DNA from: Liopterus haemorrhoidalis
Lineage: Eukaryota; Arthropoda; Insecta; Coleoptera; Dytiscidae
Length of the DNA stretch: 64,000 bases
NCBI GenBank assembly: GCA_963971575.1
Contig: OZ020611.1
Location: 61,971,381-62,035,380 of the forward strand
Direction: 5' to 3'
Below, piece after piece: positions 21,190 to 31,531 of this stretch. Under the pieces are notes generated by a model. That model saw only the letters and a program-made list of their open reading frames with translations, was not told where the DNA came from and did not search any database. A program made the position numbers and the translations under genes. The stretch's first letter is position 1; every line of letters begins with the position of its first letter.

Positions 21190-21441
21190 CAGGCGCGCAC
21201 ACAAAAAGTTGGTCTGGGGGGATCCATTTTGAAAAAATATCCGTAAAATAATACAAATTTATTACTGATTTTTTTACGAGGAGCAGTAATATTAATTTAA
21301 TTTTGATTATAATTTAATTTTTATTAATAAAAAGCGTGATTTTTATTTTCAATTGCTTAGTTTTTATTAAATAAGTATATGATTGTTTCGTTCCTGAGGG
21401 TGGGGTCTGGACTCGAGGACCACCTCATATGTGCGCGCCTG
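21190..21441. mobile_element. Probable hAT-type MITE
   Basis: CAGGCGCGCACAC and, read inward, CAGGCGCGCACAT form 12-13 bp ends of a 252-bp element, with G-rich stretches inside each end as in the 6195 MITE. The flanking octamers CACTCTGT and CACACGGT match at only 5 of 8 bases, so the target duplication is doubtful. Confidence 0.5.
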
Positions 21442-22124
21442 CACACGGTACTATTGTACCTGACACTTACTGAGCAAGATAATAAAAAGCAAGAAAAATA
21501 AATATCAGGACATACTTATACTTCACAAATTAGCAAATGTGAATTAATTGTCTTAAAGTAATGTTTCAAATGAATATTGCATAATTTTCTAAAAAATTAA
21601 ATTTGAAACACAAAGGAAATAATTCTTCTTAAAATTTTCGTAAATTTTTGTAATCAGACAAATTACCAAATTAATATTATTTCAGCAATGTGCACCCAAT
21701 CAATCTTTGTTATCTGATAATTGTTACGCCACTGCGTACATATGACATGAATGATGCAAGAAATACATGTTAAAACAAGAGTGAATGGCATAAAATAAAC
21801 GAAGGTCAAGGAAGTATAACACTAGAAATATAAATAATACAAACTGAATGTGTGGAATAGAAAGAAACACTGAAGGTGATTCTAAGTAAACAAACAACTT
21901 GTGAATTACCTGCGGGCAACACTGACATGATGAGAATATTTGCAGATTTACTACGTGTTAAAAACACCTCCGCAGTTCCTATCATTAGCCGTGACTATTA
22001 ATAATAGACTCTCTTAAGTCAAGAAATAAAACTTGTAATGATCTTACAGTTTCCTCAATATACATTATTAAAATGCTCAATGTGACAGAAATGGACTTCT
22101 GGACAGTGCCGGCCACAAACTTTG
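21442..22124. other. No recognisable feature
   Basis: AT-rich spacer with no supportable gene or repeat. Confidence 0.5.
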
Positions 22125-23045
22125 CGAGGCAGTGCCGGATTAAGGTTTTTATAGGCTGCATGGACCCTAAATTAAAGTGATGATCAAAAAAAAGAACGTC
22201 AGAATCCTTCGAAGCCCCGAAAGGACGTAGAATCGAAGAGTGATGAGCAAGAAAAGGGAAAACCAGACTTTTTCGGTATTTCCAAATAGCGGGGCCCAAC
22301 TCGGTCTATACGTACATCCGGAACTGCCCCTAGACGTGCATTCTTTCATTGTGAATTGATAGAATAAGGCTCTAAATCGAAATGATGACCAAAAAAATGA
22401 AAATCAGACTCCTTCGGTGGCCGTTATGTTGAAACCCTATTCATCGAATCTTAGGATGTCGAATGTACGAGTGTTGAACAAAAAGAAAAAGAAAAACCAG
22501 GTTTTATCGGGTTTTGGGCATCGAAAAGTCGTCGAATCGAAGTGTAATGAGCAAAAAAAAGGAAAAATCAGGCTTTTTGGGGTTTCAAAATAACGGGACC
22601 CAACTAGGCCTATACGTACATCCGAAATTGCCTCAAGTCTAAACTTATAGAATAAGCCTCAATCGAAATAATAGCAAAAAAAGGAGTCAGACAAGGAGCC
22701 TCACTCCAAAAGAATTTCGAATCAAATAGTGATGAGCAAAAAAAAAGGAAAAACTAGGTATTGTGGAGGCCCTAAAATCACCGGGCCTATTCCACATATT
22801 CGTAAATTCGGCACTGCCCCTAGACTGAATTGATAGAATAAGCCCCTTAATCGAAGTGATAAGCAAACAACCAAGAAAAGTCAGGCTCTTTGCCCCAGAT
22901 GGACGTCGAATGGAAGAGTGATGAACAAAAAAAAAAGAAAAACCAGATTTTTACAGGGCCTTACTCTGCCTATACCTAAATTCAGCACTGCTCCTAGACT
23001 GCATTGATAGAATAAGCCCCTAAATTAAAGTATTGAGCAATTGAT
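22125..23045. repeat. Degenerate tandem repeat array
   Basis: Starts with CAGTGCCGGATTAAGG and contains about five decayed units of ~175-300 bp. Each has CGAAT...GAGTGATGAGCAAAAAAAAG, GAAAAACCAG, CGGGGCCCAACTCGGTCTAT-like text, CCGGCACTGCCCCTAGAC and TTGATAGAATAAGCCC. The unit contains a hAT-like end (CCGGCACTG), so the array may be a MITE that expanded internally. No coding frame. Confidence 0.65.
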
Positions 23046-23176
23046 AACAAATACTACAAACGAAACAACTACCAAAACCTCATAGTAAATTTGTCAATAG
23101 GTCTGCTGATTCGTGCATTAAAAATTAAATAAATGTTTCTACAATTTTTAAAAGAAAATACCAATATATGGCTATA

Positions 23177-24428
23177 AATAAAGGGTTTTTCAAATTGAGC
23201 GACTTTTTAGTAAGGTTATATATTACAGATGGCGAACTGAATGTGTCTAGTTCCTTTGACATTTGGAAAGTTGAACGTATGACATTTTTAATAATAGAGT
23301 CGTATACCGTAGAACAAAGCATTCAAATTGTTGAATTAAATTATGAAAATGGACGTTCGATTAAAAATATGTTACGTGACATTAACGGTTTGCATAATTG
23401 TCCATCTGAGCGAACTATCGGTAGAATTATGGGAAAATTTCAACAAACTAGTTCGGTAAAAGATGGAGCAAGAGAATAATACGCTCGTAGTGGTCGTTCG
23501 CAAGAGCATATTGCTATGGTTCGTTAAAGTGTTGATGAAGTCCCAAATATTTCGATTTCTCGACGCTCACAGCAACTGGGGCTTTCACAAAGCACAACAT
23601 AGCATATTTTGAACAAAGATTTATCGATGGAGGCTTATAAAATTCAACTGACACAACAACTGAAACCGTAAGATCATTTGCAACATCGTAACATCGTCAG
23701 TTGGATAGCAGAATAGCCGAGTGGTTTATATAAAAAAATCGTGTTTTCTGACGAAGCACATTTTCAAATTGATGGTTACGTTAATAAGCAAAACTGCCGC
23801 ATTTGGGTAGAGAAAAGCCCACGAGTGATTCAAGAGAAGCCAATGCATCCCCAAAGAGTCGCTGTATGGTGCGCATTTTGGTTGGTGGTGTTATTGGTCC
23901 GTAATTTTGAATGACGATGGTAACGCTGTAACCGTGAATTGGCTTCGATACCCTCAGATGATAACTGATTTTTGTGGCGGAAATTGGAAGAAATGTACCT
24001 GGACGACATGTGGTTTCAGCAGGATGGCGCTACGTCTCATACAGCTCGTGAAACATCGACTTTATTGCACGAGAAATTTCCAGGTCGCGTAATCTATGGA
24101 AACGGCGATGTGAACTGGCCGCAAAGATCTTGCGATTTGACATCGTTGGACTTCTTTATATGGGGCTTCGTGGAAACAATTCCTGATATAAAAGCAGAAA
24201 TTATTCGTGTTATTGGTGAGATAGAGCCGCAATTATGCGTAGATTTTATTAAAAATTTTGGTAAAAGTGTGACCCACCATCAAGACTCAAGAGGTGCTCT
24301 TTTGGCTGACATTATATTTCGTGTATAAATGTCATGCTTTCTACTTTATCTATCAATTAAAAAAAAAATAGAATTTTGTATTTTATTAATTAATGAAAAA
24401 AGTCGTTCAATTTAAACGACCCTTTATT
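23177..24428 (+). pseudogene. DD41D (rosa-like) Tc1/mariner transposon, near full length, inactivated
   Basis: TIRs of ~34 bp begin AATAAAGGG and are flanked by TA (23175-23176 and 24429-24430). The plus-strand transposase is broken by several stops and frameshifts but runs end to end. The N-terminal helix-turn-helix part is at 23279-23479 (IVELNYENGRSIKNMLRDI). LNKDLSMEAYKIQLTQQLKP is near 23610-23670. The first catalytic Asp is in VFSDEAHFQIDGYVNKQNCR at ~23738-23800. The second is in MWFQQDGATSHTA (24008-24046). The third is in DLTSLDFFIWG. There are 41 residues between the second and third Asp, which defines DD41D. Confidence 0.92.
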
Positions 24429-24430
24429 TA

Positions 24431-25073
24431 CAACTTTTTTATTAAAATTTTAGGAACTGCTTTAAGATTTTGCTTTAACAAACATTAGTTTTCAAATAAA
24501 GTCTAAAATTTGTCAAACAGCAAAACAAACATTGATGTGAATTCAGTAAAGGAATGTCAATAGATTACGTCAAAAAATTTTAATGTTTTTTTCTGAATTT
24601 GGTTGAATTTCTCACACCTTGAGATCAATAAAATATACTATCTTATCTAGCTCTACTGTATTGACACTATTTAAATATTTGTGGATATGCTGTGGGTTTT
24701 TGTTATCTCATATTTATTATTATCTGTTGTTGTATATTAATCAAACAATTATTTTTCAATGACCCAACAAATAATCAATATAATGTGATTTTTACTTTGT
24801 TTATATTCAGATAAATTATAATTTCATTATTAAAAAATACAGGGGTGGGCTAAAAATGATATATATAAATTTGTCTTGTAGGTGTTCAATTCTGATAGCG
24901 AGCAATTAAAATGAGCTGTAAATTCTGCTAAATTAATTAATTTAAGTAGTAATAGAATTAGATGTCGCCCCCGCCACACCTTGTATCGTATATCGTAATA
25001 AAATGCAATATTTTTACTATGTGTACTACAACTACGAAACAAAACAGTTTTAAAATGTTGCAATTAGGCGAGG
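24431..25073. other. No recognisable feature
   Basis: AT-rich spacer. No gene or defined element was found. Confidence 0.5.
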
Positions 25074-25433
25074 CTAAGGCGCCTACAGACGATATGTCTA
25101 ACGTTGGCCAACGCTGGTACTGACGTTGGCCGTACCTTGTAGCATTGGCAGACATTTGTACATGCGTACCATACAGACGATGTGTCGATGAAGCGCCAGC
25201 GCTGTTGAAGTACAAAAATAGCGAACATGGGCCAACATTAGTAAATTGGCGTCTGATAGTGAAAGTAAGGTTATTGACCCTGCTTTGGTTATAACATTCC
25301 TTTTTAGCACAATACTCCTTTGACTCGTGATAAGAATACCGCCTCGGAAGCGAACACCGGCCAGTGCCAAGCTCAACGTAGAAAAATATAAACATTGGCA
25401 ATGACTTGCCAGATGGCCTGTAGGCGCCTTTAG
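25074..25433. mobile_element. GGCGCC-ended MITE, copy 1
   Basis: CTAAGGCGCCTACAG at the left and CTGTAGGCGCCTTTAG at the right are near-perfect inverted ends of a 360-bp element. The interior contains several variants of AACGTTGGCC and ACAGACGATRTGTC. A longer, 5'-truncated relative is at 54656-55168, where the right end is followed by TTAA. The flanks here (CTAA and TTTA) could be decayed TTAA, suggesting a piggyBac-type target (inference). Confidence 0.7.
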
Positions 25434-25509
25434 TAGAATATATAAGGTTGTTTCACCAGGATATAAAAAGAGTACGTTACGGAGGTAACCAGGGACGTAT
25501 GATGTAGAC

Positions 25510-25573
25510 CAGTGTTTCTCAACCTTTTCTGGCATGGGACCCCCCGAAATTATATAAATATTGTCTGTGGCCC

Positions 25574-25613
<40 letters not shown>

Positions 25614-26418
25614 TGTATCACGATAGAGGGAACACGATTTTTCTCAAAAATGCAACGAGTGAGCAAGTTAGGAAAAATTTTGAACTAAAATTTATACAAA
25701 ACATTAAATGGTAGTATTGAAATTTTCCGGAAGTACAGGATATTAAAGACAGTTTCGAATTATTATATGGGAACCTATGTCATATTGAGTATCTTTGGAT
25801 AGAGCTTTTCAAAAGAAACAACTTTTACTTAAACATTTTTTCAATATCTTTTACGGTTGACAAAAAACTATAATATATATGACGATTATATTCCCTATAA
25901 CGACTTGAAAGTAAAGTATTTTTATTTACAAGTGTTCAAAGTGCCTTATATTTTGATCTAAACACATTCGCATCCTTACTCTTGAGTTATCTGTAGATCG
26001 GAGAGTAATAAAAAGAATATAATAAAAAAATTGCACTTTTAAGTCGTACCTACTTCAAAGTACAACTTTAATTTTGATTGCTTTTGATCAGTTTGTTTAG
26101 CAAAATTCCATTTTACTCATTATAAAGTTAGCAGAAAGTTAGAAATCTTTATAAAATTAATACTCCATTTAGTTCCGCTTAAACGTTTGAAATAGCCTGT
26201 AGCTTAAATTAGTTGTCAAAATAAATAATTAGATAGAATAATAAATAAAATATTTATTTTATTTATGTTATGAAAGGTATATTTTTGTGAATATAAATAT
26301 AAGACTCTTATTTATAAATATGAATAAAATTTATATCTTGCAAGATTGAGCGCATTGCTATTATATTTTCATGTTTCGATCTTGTATGACTTCGCGGCTC
26401 CCCGGTTGAGAAACGCTG
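25510..26418. mobile_element. hAT-type MITE, 909 bp
   Basis: The left end is CAGTGTTTCTCAACCTTTTC; the right end read inward is CAGCGTTTCTCAACCGGGGA. The exact 8-bp duplication ATGTAGAC is at 25502-25509 and 26419-26426. It contains a (TA)n run at about 25573-25611 and, at ~26070-26213, a piece of the GGCGGAACTA MITE family. It encodes nothing recognisable. Confidence 0.93.
25573..25611. repeat. (TA)n microsatellite
   Basis: Nearly forty bases of alternating TA inside the hAT-type MITE. Confidence 0.95.
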
Positions 26419-26649
26419 ATGTAGACCCTATGTAGAACTATGTTGTATACCTTAAAAATTGATATAAATATACAGTATTTCGATAAAATTCGATTAGATC
26501 AAAGATTTCCAAGCGTGATTATTATCATTTTGCGTCAAAATTCTTTTGAATTTCTGTCGGCTGAATATTTGGGGTGTTTGAGTTATAAGAGAACACAGCA
26601 AAGTTATATGACAAAATTTGACTGCAGGAATTTCAGTCAAAAAACAATG

Positions 26650-26806
26650 GTTTTTTTTTTTTTTTTATTGGCCTTTGCTGCTGTGGCAATTAGCCAGGAC
26701 GATTTTTGTTTTGAGAAAATTTCCATGCCATAACCGGGATTTGAACCCGAGCCCCCATGGTTGGTAATCAAATGAGCTGACCACTACGCCATAGCGACCG
26801 GCAAAA
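26650..26806 (-). mobile_element. tRNA-derived SINE
   Basis: A ~157-bp minus-strand SINE flanked by the duplication AAAAAACAATG (26639-26649 and 26807-26817). Read on the minus strand, its 5' part (26802-26729) is tRNA-like. It has an A box (TGGCGTAGTGG) and a B-box region GGGTTCAAATCCCGG; the 7-base acceptor arms do not pair, so it is not a tRNA gene. A short body follows, then CTGGCTAAT-hairpin-GGCCAATAAAA and a poly-A tail (T-run on plus, 26651-26666). A 5'-truncated relative is at 36788-36856. Confidence 0.88.
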
Positions 26807-27069
26807 AAAAAACAATGTTAGAGAATTGTACTGCAATGTTTTCTTTAACGGGATCAAGTTGGCCAGGTTAAATCTCGTTGCTGCTCTTCGCGTTGTCTGG
26901 TAAAGAAACGCGCCTTTCCCACCGCAGTATTGAACCGTACCTGATGTCGGAATTGAAATCATTTGTTTCTCCTAAGGCTTCTGTCGCAGTAAACTCTACT
27001 GCTGCGGCTAAACCGGACCGGTTTGATGGTACTATCACACAATATTAAGTGGCAAATGTCATATTGGTA

Positions 27070-29054
27070 GGGCGCTAGGAAAGTTTTGTAAAAACAGCAA
27101 GTTTATTCTTGCGTATTTAAATAGATATAGATACACTGATAAATAAATTGTATGTAGTTGGTCTATTGTTTGCAGTGCAAGGGTAAACTTATCAATATGA
27201 GTGAGTTAATGCGACGATATCATCGTGCAATCATTTTGTATAATTACAAACGTAGTTTGTCTGCGGAGGAGTGTATCTCCGAAATGTTTACTATTTTTTC
27301 TGAGAATTGTCCATGTCGGAGCACAGTGTTTCGTTGGTATAAATGATTTCAAAGAGAAATTTTTAACCTAGATGATGGATCCTCGTCCAGGAAAGTCCCA
27401 TGAAACAGCTATTTCTGTAAATATTGCTGCGGTTAGAAAACTGATCTATGAAAATAGGCGAATTACATACAGTCAGAAAAAGGAGTCTTTCGACATTAAT
27501 GCACCAGCTTATCCGTTCAATTCTTCGCAACCATCTGGAAGTTAGGAAAGTTTGCACGATATGGCTACACTACAACCTGACTGATGCACAAATAGCAATA
27601 AGAGTTGAATGGTATCGAAAAATGTTAGAAAAATTTTAAATGGGAAACTCGAAATACGTGAAATCCATTATGACAGAGGACGAAATTCAATGGCCTTATT
27701 ATTATGTAGTGCCTTCCAATTCAAAAAACAAGATATGGATGGCTCTTTGAAGACGAAGAAACTCAAACCGCGGTAAAACAATCAAGATCTGTGAAAAAGG
27801 AAATGATACAACAATCATTTCCTTTTCTCCTTTCTTCTGTAAAAGGGTATTATTACGAGAATTGTTCTAGAAGAGCAAAAAACAGTTACGGCCACGTTTA
27901 CGGTACGTTGAGTTTTGTTTGCCTCAGTTGATTCAGCCTGTTCAAAACTGACATTCATGCCTTGACACTTGGCGCTTGCATGAAGATAATGTACTCGCGC
28001 ATCAAGCTCAACTAACTAAAGAATTTTTGAATAATTCCGGACTACAAGTGTTAGAACATCCTCCGTATAGTCCAAATCTTGCTTCTTGTTATTTTGTACT
28101 CTTCCCTTTCAACAAGGATAAGCTTAAAGCTCCCATTTTAAGGGGGGTAGGGTCTGATAACCACATTTTAAGCATATTTTGTGATTTTGTTTCAAATCTA
28201 TGGTTAAATTTATTCATTTTCAAACTAAGTACATATATAAAATATGATTTGAAGAAGATACAAAAAAAATTTGAAGGCAAAATATGGCGAAATGAGCCAG
28301 CTGTGGCAAAACTTCTCAGACTCCGGGAAAAAAAAATTGATTTTGCAGTGACCAGCATAACTCGTCACTGGATCATCTGAAATCAAAAATCCAAAAAGAT
28401 TTGGTTAGTTTATGAGTTTGCCGAGGTAACGAGGTTGAGATATTTTTTTTTTCAAGTTTTTTTTTTTTATTTAACAATAACAAATATACTCATTTTTAGG
28501 TTTTTTTTAGGGGGAATTTTTTTTTTTTTTTTGTCTTCTAAGTAACGCTAAAAACTGAAAAATCATTTTAAAAATAAAAACTCAACGTCATTATCTCGGC
28601 AAACTCATAAATTAACAAAATCTTTTTGGATTTTTGATTTCAGATGATCCAGTGACGAGTTATGCTGGTCACCGCAAAATCTAATTTTTTTCCCGGAGTC
28701 TGAGAAGATTTGCCTAAGCTGGCTCATTTCGCCATATTTTTCCTTCAAAATTTTTTTGTATCTTCTTCCAAACCTACTTTATATATGTACGTTTGAAATT
28801 GAATAAATTTAACCATAGATTTGAAAAAAAATCACAAAAATATGCTTAAAATATGGTTATCAGACCCCCCCCCCCCCCTTAAGAGCGATGATGAGCTTCT
28901 AGCAGCCTGGGACCAAATCTGTGCAGGAGTACCAACTGAAAAGTGGGAAGTCATTTTTAACACTTTATACGTATGAGGATGTGTACGGAACGTGATGGGA
29001 AGTATTTTAAAAGTTTAAAAAGTAAGCCCGTATCTCAAAACTTTCCTAGCGCCC
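27070..29054 (+). pseudogene. mariner (DD34D) relic split by a TTAA foldback element
   Basis: Perfect ~20-bp ends (GGGCGCTAGGAAAGTTTTG) are flanked by TA at 27068-27069 and 29055-29056. Plus-strand transposase fragments in shifting frames run from 27197. The N-terminal region includes RRYHRAIILYNYKRSLSAEE and CRSTVFRWYK. The second-Asp block is HEDNVLAHQAQLTKEFLNNS (27979-28038). The third block reads YSPNLASCYFVLFP, so the Asp expected in CDFFLFP is Tyr. After the 28142-28878 insertion, coding resumes as SDDELLAAWDQICAGVPTEK. Several stops are present, so it is dead. Confidence 0.92.
28142..28878. mobile_element. TTAA-flanked foldback element (two ~298-bp arms)
   Basis: TTAA is at 28138-28141 and 28879-28882, inside the mariner transposase relic. 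The left arm (28142-28439) and the right arm (28581-28878) are inverted copies, by eye about 90% identical, separated by a 141-bp A/T-homopolymer-rich loop. The ends are G-run and C-run tracts followed by GGTCTGATAACCA. No protein is encoded. The TTAA target suggests piggyBac-type mobilisation; the long arms would form a strong RNA hairpin. Confidence 0.88.
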
Positions 29055-29056
29055 TA

Positions 29057-29878
29057 CGTAGGTATGTTTGGTACTGTTCACCGAACACTACCACGTCATA
29101 CAGCGTTGAAACCGAACTGGTTTAACTGCAGAGGTAGAAACGAATACTGTGATATAAGATAGATTTTGAAGGTACAGAACCTATCACTAAAAGGAAGTAG
29201 TTCATAACATGTTCTTAACTTTTCCCTCAGTATTGTTTCAAGATTTTTTATATATGATAAACTGAAACATCAGCTACCGATAGGTTGGTAAAAAATCTTT
29301 TGCATAGGGATAAATTATACCATGAAGGACACGTCGATAAACCAATAGAATTTTATATTTATGGTGGTGACTGGTTAATCTGTGGTCAGATCTTTGAGTT
29401 ATAGCAGGAAATAAATTATAAAACATGTCAGTCACAGTATTAGACCTTTTGACCGCAACCAAACTAAATCTTGCCACCCTACTGTATTTATAATCACTTG
29501 TTTTTTTTTGCCACTTGATTTTTAATTATTTTTTTAACAGAGCGTAAAATACATTCGGGTTTAATTGATTAGTGCGGAGATAGAGGGTTGTTCTTCCATT
29601 GAAGTTACAATTTATAGCAGTCTAAGTAGAATATGGCATAAATATTATATAATAGTATATTAAAATACAAGTTTCATAAGGTGATTAGTTGGATGAGAAC
29701 CGATAAAGAAATATATATATCTATTTCACATAATTCTATGTATGTAAGTTACCAATAACATATTTGAACTTATCGTAATGTAGCGGGGTACTGGTACGTT
29801 ACTTTATATCCTATCGTTTGTTATCAACTAGGTCCGTCAGTGATGTTGCGTCAGTGATGTTACGGCTCGTTACGACCT
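29057..29878. other. No recognisable feature
   Basis: AT-rich. A small duplication CGTCAGTGATGTT occurs twice at ~29835-29862, just before the truncated mariner. No gene is supportable. Confidence 0.5.
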
Positions 29879-30824
29879 TCAGTGATGAATCTCGTGAAGA
29901 TTGACCAAAATCGGTTGTAATTCAAAAAAATATCGATGCTGTGCGCAAAATGATTGAAGAAGATCGGCATGTGACTTACCGTGATATAGAGGCATCCTTT
30001 GGCATATCGCAGACTGCAATACATTCGATTTTGCATGAACATTTAGCTGTGAAAATGATCTGTTCCCGATGGATTCAGCAAAATATGATCGAAGATCAAA
30101 AAAAGGTTCGTGTTAATTGGTGTAAGGGAATGCTAAAAAAATTCAACCTAGACACTGCAAAATCCGTATACAACATCGTTACAGGTGACGAAACTTGAAT
30201 TTATTCATATGACCTGGAAACTAAGCAACAATCCACTATTTGGTTCTTCCAAGATGAACCGAAACCCACAAAAGCTGTTCGTTCACGAAGCACTTCCAAG
30301 AAAATGATTGCTTGCTTCTTCGGTTGTACTGGACATGTCGCAACCAGTCCTTTAGAGGATCGGAGAACAGTTAATACTGAATGGTATAAAACAATTTGTT
30401 TGCCAGAAGTCACCGACAAAATCAGGAAAAACAACCAAAAACGTCGCATCATTCTTCATCATGATAATGTAAGCTCCCACACAGCACGTCAAACAATTGA
30501 TTATTTGAAGGAGAAAAATATCGAATTAATGTCTCATTGACCGCATTCACCTGATTTATCCCCTAGCGACTTTTTTTTGTTCCCCAATGTCAAACAAAAA
30601 ATGCGTAGACAGCGATTTTCATCACCTCAAGAAGTTGTTGAAGTTTTCGAAAACCATGTTTTGGAGATACCAACTTCAAAGTGGAAAAAATGTTTCGAGA
30701 ATTGGTTTGAACGCCTGCAAAAGTGTATAAATCTTAAAAATGAATATTTTGAAAAGCAATAAAACAGTTTGTTACGAAAAAAAATCTTTATTAGTTTTTG
30801 TAAAAACTGAAAAGGTAGTCCTCG
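29879..30824 (+). pseudogene. mariner (DD34D) transposase relic, 5'-truncated
   Basis: Plus-strand transposase with only two in-frame stops. It starts near the helix-turn-helix part (DAVRKMIEEDRHVTYRDIEA, FGISQTAIHSILHEHL). It then has IVTGDET followed by a stop where Trp is usual, then LHHDNVSSHTARQTIDYL, then a stop and PHSPDLSPSDFFLFPNVK. There are 34 residues between the second and third Asp. The protein ends at 30762. The right TIR reads inward from CGAGGACTACCTTTTCAG and is followed by TA at 30825-30826; the left end is lost. A more decayed copy of the same family is at 53640-54655. Confidence 0.9.
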
Positions 30825-30826
30825 TA

Positions 30827-31115
30827 TTAATGAAAATATGATGGATATGAATTTTGAAAAGATGAAAGCAAACCGTAAGCGGCTTTTTGATTCGCCATCT
30901 TTCACAATTCGAAATATTCCGAAAATGAACCGGGCCCTTAGTTTTATCTAAATATTTTAATTTTCTTCAGGCATATTTGGGGTCTCCCCCTGGACCTGCT
31001 TGTGCCGCCACTGCTAAACTAAGTAGCGGCGCTGCCTCTTATAATCTGGGGGGGGGGGCAGGAAATATTTAAGAAAGGCATTATTTTTTATCGTTATTAA
31101 TGGACATTTTTAAAA
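30827..31115. other. Unassigned; lone hAT-like end
   Basis: Contains GTGCCGCCACTG near 31002-31014 and a G-run at 31050-31060. GCCGCCACTG followed by a CTAAACT-type octamer recurs at ~32643-32660, suggesting two fragments of one MITE family. Confidence 0.4.
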
Positions 31116-31504
31116 CTAGAACCGGAGGCACGGAAAATGGGCCTAATAATAAATGAAACTAAGACTAAATACATGGTTGCATCATGTAGGGAAAGCCAAC
31201 AAACAATAGGCCCAAAATACAATGGAATCAGTATAGTTTCTACGTAGTGAATGATTTTATCTACGTAGGCTCCCTGGTAACTAATATAAATAACACCACC
31301 TGTGAAATTAAACAGAGAATCATCCTAGCACAAAAAAGCTACTATAGCCTAATCAAACACTTCAGATTGAAGTGCCTTAAGTATAATACCAAATGTATCC
31401 TAACCCTAGTACGACCGATACTGACATATGCGGCAGAAACTTGGGTGAAACAGATTTTTGGCACTTTCGAGCGGAAAATCCTCAGGAAAATATTTGGAAA
31501 ATAA
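31116..31504 (+). pseudogene. LINE reverse transcriptase C-terminal relic
   Basis: Two frames carry the region just after the catalytic palm of a non-LTR reverse transcriptase: KMGLIINETKTKYMVAS, then (after a frameshift near 31230) DFIYVGSLVTNINNTTCEIK, TLVRPILTYAAETWVKQ and FERKILRKIFG. The segment 'Y-hGSLV' and 'Y-hAETW' is typical of the thumb region. No endonuclease or YADD part remains. Clade not assigned. Confidence 0.75.
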
Positions 31505-31531
31505 GTGATGTGATGACCAAAAAAACAAAAA

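Noticed and set aside
21190..21441. 8-bp target duplication for the GGCGCGCACAC-ended element
   Set aside because: CACTCTGT and CACACGGT match at only 5 of 8 positions; the element is listed with reduced confidence and no TSD claim.
25098..25535. Two overlapping minus-strand frames of ~145 codons
   Set aside because: They run across the ends of a MITE and into a hAT insertion; the translations are low-information and explained by MITE sequence.
26729..26802. Functional tRNA gene on the minus strand
   Set aside because: A and B boxes are good, but acceptor arms do not pair, and the sequence is part of a SINE with poly-A tail and target duplication.
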